This document shows, piece after piece, positions 25,220 to 35,477 of a stretch of DNA of 64,000 bases (the first letter of the stretch is position 1; the number at the start of each line of letters is the position of its first letter). The stretch comes from Phocaeicola faecalis (GTDB taxonomy: Bacteria; Bacteroidota; Bacteroidia; Bacteroidales; Bacteroidaceae), in NCBI RefSeq assembly GCF_021730445.1, contig NZ_JADNRM010000005.1:1-64000 (forward strand). The letters are read 5' to 3'. The notes beneath the pieces are model-generated. The model was given only the letters and a program-made list of their open reading frames with translations. It was not told the DNA's origin and made no database searches. The position numbers were made by a program, and so were the translations under genes.

Positions 25220-25237
25220 CCGGTCATCCGGCTACTT
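25214..25237. terminator. Hairpin across the two convergent stop codons
   Basis: AAGTAGCCGG (25214-25223), loop TCAT, CCGGCTACTT (25228-25237): a perfect 10-bp stem. The stop codon of the M64 gene lies in the left arm, the stop of sbcC in the loop, and the last codons of sbcC in the right arm. No T-run follows on either strand, so it may work as a transcript-end stabiliser and not as a classical terminator. Confidence 0.6.
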
Positions 25238-28200
25238 GCACCCTGCTCCGTCCATTGCCGGTTTTCACTATCTGTATCTGTGCGGATATCCGTTCCGTCA
25301 TTTCCGCCACGTGTGAAATCACGCCAATCTTACGCCCCTGCATCTGCAGTCGTTCAAGCGCGTCCATGGCTATACGGAATGTCTCAGGGTCAAGTGAACC
25401 GAAGCCTTCATCTATAAACAATGACTCCACATTCATCCGGTTGGAAGAGAACGAAGACAGGCCGAGCGCCAATGCCAGCGACACCAAAAAAGACTCACCG
25501 CCCGAAAGGGAATGAACAGTGCGCACCTCTCCCATCATGTCGAGGTCGACAATTTGCAAGGCAAGCGTGTCCGAGATACGTTGTAACTCATAACGCGGGG
25601 CAAGATTCTGCAAATGCTTATTGGCATAAAGCAAAAGCACGTCTAATGTATATCCCTGAGCTATTTCTTTAAACTTCACCCCACTCTGCGACCCGAAGAG
25701 CTCATTCAGTTTTGACCAGTTCTCATAATCCGACTGCTTTTCGTCCAACTCCTTCCGAATGCCTGCCAATGCCTGCCTGTTCTTTTCCTGCCCCTCCAGC
25801 ATCAGGCCAATTTGAGTCAGGCGGGTAGCTTGCTGCTCTTGGACTGACTTACAAGCCGACAATTTGAGCGACAAGGACTCTTCTGTTTCCCCTTCCGATG
25901 GCTTATGCGAATCCTCTTCATGTTTGACCAACAATTGGCAACGCTCCGCCAACACAGCCTGCGCAGTAGTGAGCCGCTCTTTCAAGGCACCCAGTTCTTT
26001 CTTCTCCCGGTTAACCCAAGCGACATCTTTCGATAACAGTTCTTCCAACTCGGCACGAGTCGTAATCTCCTCCCGGCCGGACAGCCATTCGGCAATGCGA
26101 CGGTTCTCTTCTTGCGACAACACCTCCAGACGTTCCACCTCTTTTTCCAGTTGGACAGACTGCCCTTTATAAGATTCCAATGCACCTGATAAATCCTGAT
26201 ATTGCTTCATGGCTATATCCCAGTGCCGCTGTAACTCTTCCTGCCTCATCCTGTTCTGATTCTCCACCTCGTGAGTGGGACGTCCTTCCAACAGCAGTGC
26301 ACGCTGCGAACGAAGAGCCGTCAAGTCGGTCTCCAAAGCAATAGTCTTTGACTGTTTATCCTTTATCTGCACAGCATACGTCTCCTGTTCATGCTGCTTG
26401 GCATCCAGTTCGGCCTGTTGCCGTGACAATGCCTCCTTCGTGTCAGCCTGTTGTTGCAAACGCTCTTTCCATTGCTTGTCAAAGTTCCGTAACACGCCCT
26501 TCAACTGTCCTTTATCCAGTAAATCCTTCCAACCCGGAAGAATAGAAACATACTCTTTCACCTTAGACAGACATTCTTCAGAGCGGTGGGCGTAATTCTT
26601 GACAATGGTATCAAGCGTATTGATTTCCATTGTCCTGTCGGCGAGAGAAGCGGCAAGACGTTCCACCTCCTGTGCCACCTTCTCTTTTGCCCGATTCAGT
26701 TCCGCCTCCTGCAAGGATTGCACTTCGGTGAGAGTAGCAGCCGGATGATGCACGCTGCCACACACCGGACAGGGTTCTCCTTCCTGCAGCTGCGAGCGCA
26801 ACAGCACTACCTCGGCAGGCAGCAGCCGGTTCAGGCGTTCGGCCTCCTCTTGCATGGCTTTCAGCCTTTTCTGCTCTATTTCCTGTAAGCCGGCAATCTC
26901 CTTCAGTGTTTTTTGATTCGATGACAACTGAGTCTCAGCCGTCTCCCGGTCTGTAAGAAGATTAAGCACCAATGGAACAGCCGGTATCAAATCTGCATAA
27001 ACCATATAATGCCCAAACCAATCCTCTATCTCCTTCCAAATCACCTGAAGCTTCTTTATTTGTTGGTGCAGTCCGGCCAGTTCTCTTTCCAGTTTCTCTT
27101 TCCGGCCGAGTTCCTTCTTTTCTTCCGCCTGTGCGTCCAACCATTGCTTTTGCTTCTCGGTTATCTGTACATCCAGTTCCTTAGCTTTGTTCAATTGGGG
27201 AGTCAGTCCGACAAGATATTCCTGCCAAGCTGTTTGCGCCTTCTTTGCCGTATCCAATTCCTGTTGCGTTTTAGAAAAGAGCACAGTGGTTTGCCGCACT
27301 TGTTCCCGACGTTCTTCCAGCGTTTTCCTGTTTGCCGCCAGTTGTACCGAGGTAGCGACTGACTGCATAAACACATCACGGATTTCCTGCGCCTGTTCCA
27401 CACGTGCCAATAAAGCATAACGTGCAGCCGACACTTCCATTTCAGTCTGAATACCTTTCCATTCATTCTCCGCTTTCTCTTTGTTACGAATAAGCGAACG
27501 CTTCTCCTCCATCCACTTCAGACAGGCAGAAAATGTATCCTCTTCCCTCTTCGAAGCGGCAAGAGAGCCGGAGAGCAGAAGTTTTTCCTCGTCCAACGCA
27601 GCCAATACATCATCAGCCAGAAGTTCAACTCCTTTCATACGCTCCTGTAAAAGTCTGAATTCCATATCCGCATTCTTGGTCTTGGCATAGATGGAAGAAG
27701 AAACACGAGAGTAAATCTCCGTTCCTGTCAACTTTTCCAATATTTCAGCTTTCTCTGCCTGTTTAGCTTTCAGAAAAACGGCAAAATCGCCCTGCGCCAA
27801 TAAGACCGACCGATTGAATTGCTCGAAAGACAGGCCGATGAGTTGGGATACTTTAGCAAGTAGTTCCTTCCTCGTGCCCTGCTCTTCAGTGTTCTTGGAA
27901 AGATTCATCAGGCGCAAACCGACACTGCGCAACACACCCGAAGGCTTACCTCCGGCACGACAGACTGTCCAGGTGGAGCGGTAGGTTTCTCCTGTCAAAG
28001 CGATGAAGTCCACTTCGGCATAACCTTCGGCTGTTCCGCGGCGCAAGACGGAACGGCTGTCACTTTGAGCAATCGTCTTATTACGAACATCGGCCAGCTC
28101 CACTTTCGCTTCTCTTGCTTTGGTCATACGCGGAGTGGAATCGAACAGTGCAAGACACAAAGCATCCAGCAAAGTAGACTTACCGGAACCGGTGCTACCG

Positions 28201-28307
28201 GTAATGGCAAAGATGCCGGCATTTTTCAATGGTTCGACTGTAAAATCCACCTCAAATTCTCCTGCCAAAGAAGCAAGATTCTTTCCACGAATAGCTAATA
28301 TCTTCAT
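25224..28307 (-). CDS. sbcC: Exonuclease subunit SbcC
   Basis: A 1027-residue SMC-like ATPase that with SbcD opens hairpins and trims DNA ends. It has Walker A GSTGSGKST at residues 37-45, a Q-loop in SFEQFNRSVLLAQGDF, two long coiled-coil arms, the zinc-hook motif CPVC at about residue 512, and the ABC signature LSGGE at about residue 934 followed by Walker B LFIDEGFGSLD. The length is typical. The start lies 18 bp after the stop of sbcD, so the order sbcD-sbcC is an operon. Confidence 0.96.
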   Translation of the reverse strand: MKILAIRGKNLASLAGEFEVDFTVEPLKNAGIFAITGSTGSGKSTLLDALCLALFDSTPRMTKAREAKVELADVRNKTIAQSDSRSVLRRGTAEGYAEVDFIALTGETYRSTWTVCRAGGKPSGVLRSVGLRLMNLSKNTEEQGTRKELLAKVSQLIGLSFEQFNRSVLLAQGDFAVFLKAKQAEKAEILEKLTGTEIYSRVSSSIYAKTKNADMEFRLLQERMKGVELLADDVLAALDEEKLLLSGSLAASKREEDTFSACLKWMEEKRSLIRNKEKAENEWKGIQTEMEVSAARYALLARVEQAQEIRDVFMQSVATSVQLAANRKTLEERREQVRQTTVLFSKTQQELDTAKKAQTAWQEYLVGLTPQLNKAKELDVQITEKQKQWLDAQAEEKKELGRKEKLERELAGLHQQIKKLQVIWKEIEDWFGHYMVYADLIPAVPLVLNLLTDRETAETQLSSNQKTLKEIAGLQEIEQKRLKAMQEEAERLNRLLPAEVVLLRSQLQEGEPCPVCGSVHHPAATLTEVQSLQEAELNRAKEKVAQEVERLAASLADRTMEINTLDTIVKNYAHRSEECLSKVKEYVSILPGWKDLLDKGQLKGVLRNFDKQWKERLQQQADTKEALSRQQAELDAKQHEQETYAVQIKDKQSKTIALETDLTALRSQRALLLEGRPTHEVENQNRMRQEELQRHWDIAMKQYQDLSGALESYKGQSVQLEKEVERLEVLSQEENRRIAEWLSGREEITTRAELEELLSKDVAWVNREKKELGALKERLTTAQAVLAERCQLLVKHEEDSHKPSEGETEESLSLKLSACKSVQEQQATRLTQIGLMLEGQEKNRQALAGIRKELDEKQSDYENWSKLNELFGSQSGVKFKEIAQGYTLDVLLLYANKHLQNLAPRYELQRISDTLALQIVDLDMMGEVRTVHSLSGGESFLVSLALALGLSSFSSNRMNVESLFIDEGFGSLDPETFRIAMDALERLQMQGRKIGVISHVAEMTERISAQIQIVKTGNGRSRVQVAG

Positions 28308-28325
28308 AATGAACGGTTGTCTTAA

Positions 28326-29564
28326 TTACTCTTTACCGGCCTCGCTGATGACTTCCTGCAATAACTCTTTCATAGCAGCAGGCATCTTCTGTCCTTCGTA
28401 TCTCCTTTTATAATAATCGAGCGCCACATCCAACGGACGAATCCCCCGTAACTCTTCATAGCTCACAGCCCGGAGGCCACTCTCCTTTTGGACAGGCATC
28501 ACCGCCACCACACGCGCCAACCTCACCGATTTGCCTTGCAGAGCCGATTCTATTTTATATTTATAAGAAGTATCGGGTTCTGTCATCTGTATTTTCACTT
28601 CCAGATAGGGCGAACGCGCACTTATCTCTCCATCGGGCAGTCCATGAATGGCTTCCAAAACTTCCTCCAACACCGCAGGCCGGTCAGGAATACTCAGCAG
28701 GCGGGCATAGGGCGGCACGTCAATCTGAAGAATCTTCGTTTTATCTTCTTCATAGTCCACCATCACCACACCGCTTCTGTTGCCTTTTTCAGAGAAAGAC
28801 ATGGGAATGGGAGCTCCTGAATAACGTACATTCTCTCTTCCGGAAACTCGCTGCGGACGGTGAAGGTGTCCCAACGCCGTATAAATAATCTGCGTATCAA
28901 AAGCCTCCGGCGAGATGCCTTCCACACCCCCGATAACGGTACGTTCGGAACGGTCTTCACCGGATATCTCCGAGCCTGTCGCCTGCAGATGCCCCATGGC
29001 AATAACAGGTTTACCTTCATCTTTCAATTCGGCAAACAGTTGTCGGTAGAGGCTCTGAACGCCTTGCGCATAATTTTCGGCAGGCGGATAATCTCCTTGC
29101 CGCAGAAAAGGAACGGCAAGGCAGAATGCAGCTATATCATTTATATTCATATCCTCTTGCGAACGTCCGGCACCGGGTTTGTAAATCGGTACAATGAGGT
29201 GTGCCAAGTCTATGTCACCGTCCGCATCCCGCTTCACCACTCCCCTCACAGTGATGTTCATCTCCTCCAGCAATGGGTTCGGCGCTTCCAACCGTGCTGC
29301 CGAATCATGATTACCGGCCGTAATAATGATTTGCAGCATAGGACACTCGGTTGTCACCCGGCGGAGAAAGGAGTAATACAGCCGTTGAGATTCGGCCGAA
29401 GGATTCGGCCCGTCAAATACATCTCCGGCAACGAGAAGAACGTCAATCTTACGTTCTTTGATTAGCCTGCACAACCAGTCAAGGAAACGGACATGCTCAT
29501 CATGGCGGCTGTATTCATAAAAAGTCTGACCCAAATGCCAGTCTGCGGTATGTAGGATTTTCAT
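28326..29564 (-). CDS. sbcD: Exonuclease subunit SbcD
   Basis: A 412-residue metallophosphoesterase nuclease, the partner of SbcC. The metal-binding motifs are in order: HTADWHLG (residues 5-12), AGDVFDGPNPS, TAGNHDS, and later MGHLQ and ALGHLHRPQ. The C-terminal 130 residues form the capping domain that contacts SbcC. No clear promoter was found between it and the GH35 gene upstream, which ends 64 bp away in the same direction, so read-through is possible. Confidence 0.95.
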   Translation of the reverse strand: MKILHTADWHLGQTFYEYSRHDEHVRFLDWLCRLIKERKIDVLLVAGDVFDGPNPSAESQRLYYSFLRRVTTECPMLQIIITAGNHDSAARLEAPNPLLEEMNITVRGVVKRDADGDIDLAHLIVPIYKPGAGRSQEDMNINDIAAFCLAVPFLRQGDYPPAENYAQGVQSLYRQLFAELKDEGKPVIAMGHLQATGSEISGEDRSERTVIGGVEGISPEAFDTQIIYTALGHLHRPQRVSGRENVRYSGAPIPMSFSEKGNRSGVVMVDYEEDKTKILQIDVPPYARLLSIPDRPAVLEEVLEAIHGLPDGEISARSPYLEVKIQMTEPDTSYKYKIESALQGKSVRLARVVAVMPVQKESGLRAVSYEELRGIRPLDVALDYYKRRYEGQKMPAAMKELLQEVISEAGKE

Positions 29565-29628
29565 ATTTCTGATTATACATTCTTAGTGGCTTGTACTTTT
29601 GGCACGCATTCCAAATACAGGAGCTAAT

Positions 29629-31977
29629 TTAATAACTGAAGTTTCCTGTTTTCACATATACCTTATAGTCTTTAATCATGCCCGGCGCTCCCTGTTCTGC
29701 ACGTGGCAGGATACGGAAACCGGTGACATTGTATTCCTTTCCCAAATCAATAACCACCTGATGGGGATAGGCCACATTATCTACCGTCTGCCAGAAAGTG
29801 CTTTCCTGCAAATCATAAATCTTATCGGCTGTACGGTTACCGCTGCGGGTTTCCTCGCTGTCGGCATACACAATCTTCCAATTTTCGCGCGGAATCTTCT
29901 GTCCTTTTTCATCCAAGACATCAAACTCAGCCACTGCCGCCACATTTGTCCCATCGAAAGAAGACAAACCTTCCAAACAGAAATAACGTCCTTTGACAGC
30001 AGGTACTTTTACTTCCTGCCAACCGTTGCCTTTATTAAAACTGCCGGCAGCTGCAGGTGTCTCATTCATCAGCTTCAGGTTTTGTCCCTCTTTCCGATGA
30101 GTCTCGGGAACATCTACCCGAAGCATATCCAAAATCGGTTTATCCAGACCGCTGACAGTTGTTTCACGCGGACCTTTCAGGTCAAGGACAATAATCTCAT
30201 TCACTCCCTTCTTGAGCCAGCATCCCGGCATATAGAGTGTCTGTTGAGGACCGATTTCCCAAAAACGTCCCATCGCATGACCGTTCACCCATACCATACC
30301 TTTTCCCCATGATTCCATATTGAAGAAAGTATCTGCCACTTTATCCAAAGTAAAAGTGGCACGGTAATAGGCAGGTACAGACTCATCGTTTTTCTCGATA
30401 CCGCAGAAAGCAGAAGAGTTCATATCCTGATAATTCTTGGCTGCCACAAAATCATAGTTCACCGGGAAGTTATAGACTGTCCAGTTCTTCAGCACTTCCG
30501 TATCCTTACCTTTGACGAGTTCCACCTTTTCGGTAATACCTTTGCGGTCATGAATAGACTTGTCGAAGTTCACACGTCCCATCGCTTCTACCAGCAGGTC
30601 AAGCTGTGTACCAGCTTTCAGGTCGGGCAGAACGACTTCCTGTTCACCGGCACGGCGGTCGAGGCGTGCCAGCAGTTTACCATCGGCAAAGACTTGTGTC
30701 CAGTCATGCTGTTCCGTTATTCTCAATACTGTACCCGCTTTTACTTCCTCCGGCAGGCTAGTGCGATAAAGAATAGTTCCCCAGCCCTGATTGAATTTCT
30801 CCATCGGCTTGATATCTTCGGTCTGTTTCGGCGTCGGGAGATTATTGATTAACGGAGCAATCTGTGTAAACTTGATGGCAGGTACCTCCATAACAGGAAG
30901 TGCTTGGGGCACTTCGGGCAGTTTTTCACCCTCTTGCAAATAGTTCTTCAACATATCGCGAAGAGCAAAGTATTTGTCGGTAGTCCAACCGGCCTCACTG
31001 ATGGGAGCATCATAATCATAACTGCTACACATGGCTGAGTATGCCGGATTATTGGCACCGCCCCACCAGCCGAAAGTAGTACCGCCATGAGTCATATACA
31101 GACTGAACGAAATACCCTTGTCGAGCATTTCTTTCAAACCTTCCACCATCACTTCTCCGGGACGAGTCTCGTGTTTGCGTCCCCAATGATCAAACCATCC
31201 ACTCCAAAACTCACTGCACATTAGCGGAGCTTCGGGACGAACTTCACGCAACTTAGCAAATTGTTTGTCAATATTGGCTCCGGTTCCGAAGTTGACTGTC
31301 CAAATCAGGTCGTCAAGACCATTATTGAGGAAATTGGAACTCCAGTCACACTGGAAAAGAGGTACTTCGGTAAATCCTGCCGCACGGACTGTATCGCGGA
31401 TAGCAGATACATAAGGCTTGTCTGTTGCATAAGAACCGTATTCATTTTCCACCTGCACCATGATAATGTTTCCGCCCCGAGTGATTTGCAAATCATCCAA
31501 CTGCTTGCCCACTTCGTGCATAAACATACCGACACGTTCCATGTAGTACGGGTCAAGGGTGCGCAACTTAATACTATCGTTCTTCAACAACCACCAGGGA
31601 AGACCGCCCATTTCCCATTCGGCACACACATACGGTCCGGGACGAACGATTACATACATCCCATGCTTCTGCGCCAGTTTACAAAAAGCGGCAAGGTCTT
31701 TATTACCCGTAAAATCATAATTCCCGGGTGTTTCTTCATGCAGATTCCAAAAGACATAAAGACAAAGAGTATTCATGCCCAATGCCTTACACATTTCAAT
31801 GCGGTGCTCCCAATATTCACGCGGAATGCGCGGGTAATGCACCTCGGCAGCCTTAACAATAAAAGGTTTTCCGTTCAACAGGAAGGTATTCTTTCCGGCT
31901 TCAAATGTACCGGGCTTATTGCCACTACATCCTGCCAACAGGAGCACCGCCAATAACAAAGTCAGTAATTTCTTCAT
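29629..31977 (-). CDS. GH35 beta-galactosidase lipoprotein
   Basis: A 782-residue enzyme removing terminal beta-linked galactose. The lipobox LAGC (Cys17) predicts anchoring in the periplasm or at the surface. The catalytic TIM barrel shows VRPGPYVCAEWEMGGLPWW, the acid/base Glu179 in QVENEYG and the nucleophile Glu256 in LMCSEFWSGWFDHWG. Jelly-roll domains follow, and the last 130 residues resemble an F5/8-type carbohydrate-binding module (VIDLGKEYNVTGFRILPRAE). It lies 79 bp downstream of a GH43 gene in the same direction, which suggests joint action on a galactan-type side chain. Confidence 0.95.
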   Translation of the reverse strand: MKKLLTLLLAVLLLAGCSGNKPGTFEAGKNTFLLNGKPFIVKAAEVHYPRIPREYWEHRIEMCKALGMNTLCLYVFWNLHEETPGNYDFTGNKDLAAFCKLAQKHGMYVIVRPGPYVCAEWEMGGLPWWLLKNDSIKLRTLDPYYMERVGMFMHEVGKQLDDLQITRGGNIIMVQVENEYGSYATDKPYVSAIRDTVRAAGFTEVPLFQCDWSSNFLNNGLDDLIWTVNFGTGANIDKQFAKLREVRPEAPLMCSEFWSGWFDHWGRKHETRPGEVMVEGLKEMLDKGISFSLYMTHGGTTFGWWGGANNPAYSAMCSSYDYDAPISEAGWTTDKYFALRDMLKNYLQEGEKLPEVPQALPVMEVPAIKFTQIAPLINNLPTPKQTEDIKPMEKFNQGWGTILYRTSLPEEVKAGTVLRITEQHDWTQVFADGKLLARLDRRAGEQEVVLPDLKAGTQLDLLVEAMGRVNFDKSIHDRKGITEKVELVKGKDTEVLKNWTVYNFPVNYDFVAAKNYQDMNSSAFCGIEKNDESVPAYYRATFTLDKVADTFFNMESWGKGMVWVNGHAMGRFWEIGPQQTLYMPGCWLKKGVNEIIVLDLKGPRETTVSGLDKPILDMLRVDVPETHRKEGQNLKLMNETPAAAGSFNKGNGWQEVKVPAVKGRYFCLEGLSSFDGTNVAAVAEFDVLDEKGQKIPRENWKIVYADSEETRSGNRTADKIYDLQESTFWQTVDNVAYPHQVVIDLGKEYNVTGFRILPRAEQGAPGMIKDYKVYVKTGNFSY

Positions 31978-32056
31978 ATAATAGTTTTCTTTTTAATGTT
32001 TGTTTTTCCACTCTCATCATGACAAAAAATCAGGCTCGGTCAACTAGAAAACGCAG

Positions 32057-33187
32057 TCAATCCAATGTCCAACTGTCCTTCCATTCCACCACCGGTACAC
32101 CATCCTTAAACTGAATAGGCAACCAAATATATCGGGCATCACTCGGATGTTCGGGACGCCAAATGTCTCCCATAAAGATAAAACAATCCTTGCGTCCCTC
32201 CACTTTCAGAATATAAGTGCTTTGACCGCCAAAAGTAATTTCCCGGTTCGGCCCCACACAAGGATTAGGGTGCTGTGTCCACGGTCCCCAAATGGATGGG
32301 GCGGAGAACATCCGGGCTTCATTGGGAGCCCAGCCGGTGCAACCGGAAGTTATCATCCAATACATGCCCTCCTTCTTAAAAATGGCAGGAGCCTCGTTCT
32401 GTCCGGCAGGTGCCACACGCGCATATTTCCCAGTGTGTGAAAGATAGTCGTCACTCAGTTCGGCAATGTGCAGGGTAAGATTCTCTTCTGAAGCAAAAAT
32501 ATGATAAGCCTTACCGTCATCATCCACATACACCGTCATGTCTCTTGCCATCTGTCCGCCTTCGAGGTCGCGTTTCAAGATAAGTCCCTTGCCGACAGCA
32601 TCCACCCACTGCGGAGTCCACCACTTGGCATAGTGCAATTCATTCAGTGTATCCATTGTCGCCTGTGCCTGTTCGTCCATATCGAAAGGAAGTTTTCCGG
32701 CATTGACACGGCCGGAACGGATAAAGTGATAAGGGCCTGTGGGAGTGTCGCTCACCGCCACACCCGAACGAGCTGCTTCATAACCCTTGCCTTTCAGCTC
32801 AAGATGAAACCACATCACAAACTTCCTGGTCTTTGCATTATATACTACTTTAGGCCGCTCAAGGATACAGCCGCGTGCAATGTCGCTGCTGTCATTGTCT
32901 TCTACGGCAAGTGCTACACCTTCATTTTTCCAATCGGTAAGATTCTGGGATGAGTAACACATCACTCCCACCATGGCACTGCTGGTGGTGTCACATTTAT
33001 TTTCGCCAAACCAATAATAAGTACCGTCGTGATACATCACTCCACCGCCATGAGCGTTGATATGTTCTCCGTTATTGTCTGGCCACAATTCACCTGAACG
33101 GATGGGAGACGGCTGTGTGCTACAACTGCACAGTAAAATTAATCCCCAAAGGATAACAGCCGAAAGAATCTTATTCATGCTATTCAT
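32057..33187 (-). CDS. GH43 glycosidase lipoprotein, galactan-active subfamily likely
   Basis: A 376-residue protein with lipobox LCSC near residue 22 and one five-bladed propeller domain. It shows INAHGGGVMYHDGTYYWFGE, CYSSQNLTDWKNEG, RGCILERPKVVYN, MWFHLELKGKGY and NEAPAIFKKEG. This pattern is like the exo-beta-1,3-galactanase-type members of GH43 (subfamily 24 or a close one), which strip galactose from arabinogalactan backbones; subfamily assignment is by memory of motifs. It pairs with the GH35 gene downstream. The -7 element TATATTTG lies about 30 bp before the start on the minus strand. ATG codons occur at codons 1 and 4. Confidence 0.85.
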   Translation of the reverse strand: MNSMNKILSAVILWGLILLCSCSTQPSPIRSGELWPDNNGEHINAHGGGVMYHDGTYYWFGENKCDTTSSAMVGVMCYSSQNLTDWKNEGVALAVEDNDSSDIARGCILERPKVVYNAKTRKFVMWFHLELKGKGYEAARSGVAVSDTPTGPYHFIRSGRVNAGKLPFDMDEQAQATMDTLNELHYAKWWTPQWVDAVGKGLILKRDLEGGQMARDMTVYVDDDGKAYHIFASEENLTLHIAELSDDYLSHTGKYARVAPAGQNEAPAIFKKEGMYWMITSGCTGWAPNEARMFSAPSIWGPWTQHPNPCVGPNREITFGGQSTYILKVEGRKDCFIFMGDIWRPEHPSDARYIWLPIQFKDGVPVVEWKDSWTLD

Positions 33188-33585
33188 AGTATATATGTTT
33201 TTTTCGTTTACGGATACAAATATAATGAGTTTTATGGAGAACGAGAGCCTAATATCCGGTCATTAAAGAATAAAAAACGGTCATTTTACAATTCAGCCGC
33301 CCCGGAACGCTATCCGAGACGGCTTAATCAGTTTCTCTCATTAACAAAAAATTTTTATTGCATAAATTACTGCCTTTACAGCTAAACAGCAGCGTATCAC
33401 AGATGTACCTTGTTTATAATCTTAAATTTCCACCCTATTAAGATGGTATAAAGGTAGAAAAAAACAACCATATAAGCAAGAAATGTTATTGAAAAGAACT
33501 GAAAAATTTACTTTTCGGGAATCAAAACCAATAAATAAAGTCCCGGCGAACGCCTCATCGACGGTCGGAAGAAGGAGGGCGGCTG
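33188..33585. other. Intergenic region with GH43 promoter element
   Basis: This 398-bp AT-rich gap lies between the DUF3810 and GH43 genes, both on the minus strand. The only clear signal is TATATTTG (33224-33217 on the minus strand) for GH43. An imperfect GC-rich hairpin around 33296-33325 could end transcription coming from the DUF3810 side. No coding frame or RNA gene was recognised in the rest. Confidence 0.45.
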
Positions 33586-34674
33586 TTACGGAAGAGCAAC
33601 GGATACTTCACGCCCCCAGTCCGCGAACTCTCCCTTCTCCCGATTATATGAAGCGGCAATGAGAAGCTCTACCACCTGACCATAATTTTTCTTTCCTCCC
33701 GAAACACGGTTCCCTTTCAGAAAAAGATTATAAGCAAAATCCTGTATCCCGCCGAGCAAAGGACTGTACTTCCCGCTCCAATATTTCTGTTTCATCTCGT
33801 AATTATGCCATATTTCAGGACGGACACTTTTTCCCCACTCCCGAAACCTGTCATCAGACAATAACTTTTTGGCACTGGTCGCCACATAAGGCAGCAGACT
33901 AAAGTATCCGCTATATTTCATTGCTTCAGAACCAGACTGTACACAGACCAGGAAAGCAAAATAATTCGCCTCTGCCTCACTGCCTATTCCCAACAAATGG
34001 GCAAACTCATGTGCCATCGTAAAGGGATATTGTTCGGGCAGTAACTCTTCATTCACTTGCGCCTCAGCAAAGAACGGCCCCATGGAACCCAATACGCCCA
34101 CACTCGAATACAGCGGAGTAAATCCAAAATGCTTGACGTGCTGCCACGGCTGCGGCCGGGCCAACCCATAACAAGAAGGAATATCGGCATAGCTTCTTTT
34201 GACGACAGCCTCCACCTTCTCTCTTTCCATACCTGTGTCAGGTGTAAATGAAGCGTTCAGACCTTCCGTGTAGACATCCAGGAATTTCATGAATATCTCC
34301 TCTTCATATTCCACGGGCTTCAAATGGCAACGTACATAAAGACTCGGACGGAAGTAATTCAATCCCCATGCCATATAGAACCAGATGATTATCCACAGTA
34401 CCAGCATAGCCAAACGCCGGAAAATGACACGCCAACCATCTCCACGCCTGCGTGCTGCGACGGGAATAAATATCATCAGGAACACCACAACTGCAGCCAT
34501 TATCTCCTCCCAGGAAACAGGAATAACGGACGAAACGGCCGATAACACAAAGGATACAGCCGGATAGACATAATCGGCATATCCGCGTGCGCAACTGGGA
34601 AAGAAGCGGCAGAGCATCATATAAATTAATAACGCAACCGGAAGAATAACACCCCAACGACGCAACATACCCAT
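33586..34674 (-). CDS. DUF3810 membrane-bound metallopeptidase-like protein
   Basis: A 362-residue protein. Three membrane helices occupy about residues 8-22, 38-72 and 88-106. The soluble part that follows contains a zinc-peptidase motif HEFAH (His222, Glu223, His226) with downstream GSEAEANYFAF supplying a possible third ligand, as in gluzincins. This is the DUF3810 family; it is predicted to be a membrane-tethered peptidase, but no substrate is known. The gene follows cdaA by 6 bp, so the order folP-cdaA-DUF3810 is a transcript. Confidence 0.85.
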   Translation of the reverse strand: MGMLRRWGVILPVALLIYMMLCRFFPSCARGYADYVYPAVSFVLSAVSSVIPVSWEEIMAAVVVFLMIFIPVAARRRGDGWRVIFRRLAMLVLWIIIWFYMAWGLNYFRPSLYVRCHLKPVEYEEEIFMKFLDVYTEGLNASFTPDTGMEREKVEAVVKRSYADIPSCYGLARPQPWQHVKHFGFTPLYSSVGVLGSMGPFFAEAQVNEELLPEQYPFTMAHEFAHLLGIGSEAEANYFAFLVCVQSGSEAMKYSGYFSLLPYVATSAKKLLSDDRFREWGKSVRPEIWHNYEMKQKYWSGKYSPLLGGIQDFAYNLFLKGNRVSGGKKNYGQVVELLIAASYNREKGEFADWGREVSVALP

Positions 34675-34680
34675 ACTAAT

Positions 34681-35445
34681 TTACTCTTCTTTCGTCAAAA
34701 TACGTTCCAATTCCTCGGCGGTGAGCCTGAGATGAAACTGCCCCTTATAGGCAACTGAGATACCTCCGGTTTCCTCAGATACGATTATGGCCAGCGCATC
34801 CGTCTCCTGCGACACTCCCATGGCTGCACGGTGCCGCAATCCCAACTCCTTGGGAATATTCAAATCATGAGACACGGGAAGAATACAACCGGCCGCCTCG
34901 ATACGTTTGTGGCGGATAATCATTGCCCCATCGTGTAACGGACTGTTCTTGAAAAAGATATTTTCAATCAGCCTTTGGTTGACATTGGCATTAATTACCT
35001 CACCCGTGCGGATAATATCATTCAGCGGCATCGTCTTTTCGATAACAATCAACGCCCCCACCTTGCCTTTGCTCATACTCATACAAGCAAGCACTATCGG
35101 CATAATGTCCGCCTTCTCGGTCTTCTCCTGCTTATTTCCCGTCAGAAAACGGAAAAAGCTACCCAACCGCTTATGCGAACCCAGCGTAACAAGAAAACGG
35201 CGCAACTCGTCCTGAAATAAAATAATCAGAGCCAGCACACCCACGCTTACCAACTTATCAAAGATAGAGCCCAAAAGCTTCATCTCAAGAACTTGCGACA
35301 CAATCAGCCAAATGCCGATGAAAACCAGAATCCCCGTAAAAATATTGATTGAGCCCGAATCCTTCATCAGCCGGTAAGTCTGATATAGCAAGTAAGCCAC
35401 CAGCAGGATATCAATAAGGTCTTTTATACTAAAGTCGATAAACAT
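34681..35445 (-). CDS. cdaA: Diadenylate cyclase
   Basis: A 254-residue membrane enzyme making cyclic di-AMP from two ATP. Three N-terminal helices (about residues 10-25, 36-52 and 62-78) precede the DAC domain with the catalytic DGA motif (Asp172) and the RHR motif (residues 204-206, LGLRHRAAMG). The architecture is that of CdaA/DacA. In many bacteria cdaA is next to cell-wall genes; here it is between folP and a DUF3810 gene, the usual Bacteroides order. No CdaR-type regulator gene is adjacent. Confidence 0.95.
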   Translation of the reverse strand: MFIDFSIKDLIDILLVAYLLYQTYRLMKDSGSINIFTGILVFIGIWLIVSQVLEMKLLGSIFDKLVSVGVLALIILFQDELRRFLVTLGSHKRLGSFFRFLTGNKQEKTEKADIMPIVLACMSMSKGKVGALIVIEKTMPLNDIIRTGEVINANVNQRLIENIFFKNSPLHDGAMIIRHKRIEAAGCILPVSHDLNIPKELGLRHRAAMGVSQETDALAIIVSEETGGISVAYKGQFHLRLTAEELERILTKEE

Positions 35446-35477
35446 CTTTCGCTATATTATTATTCAAGATTATACTA

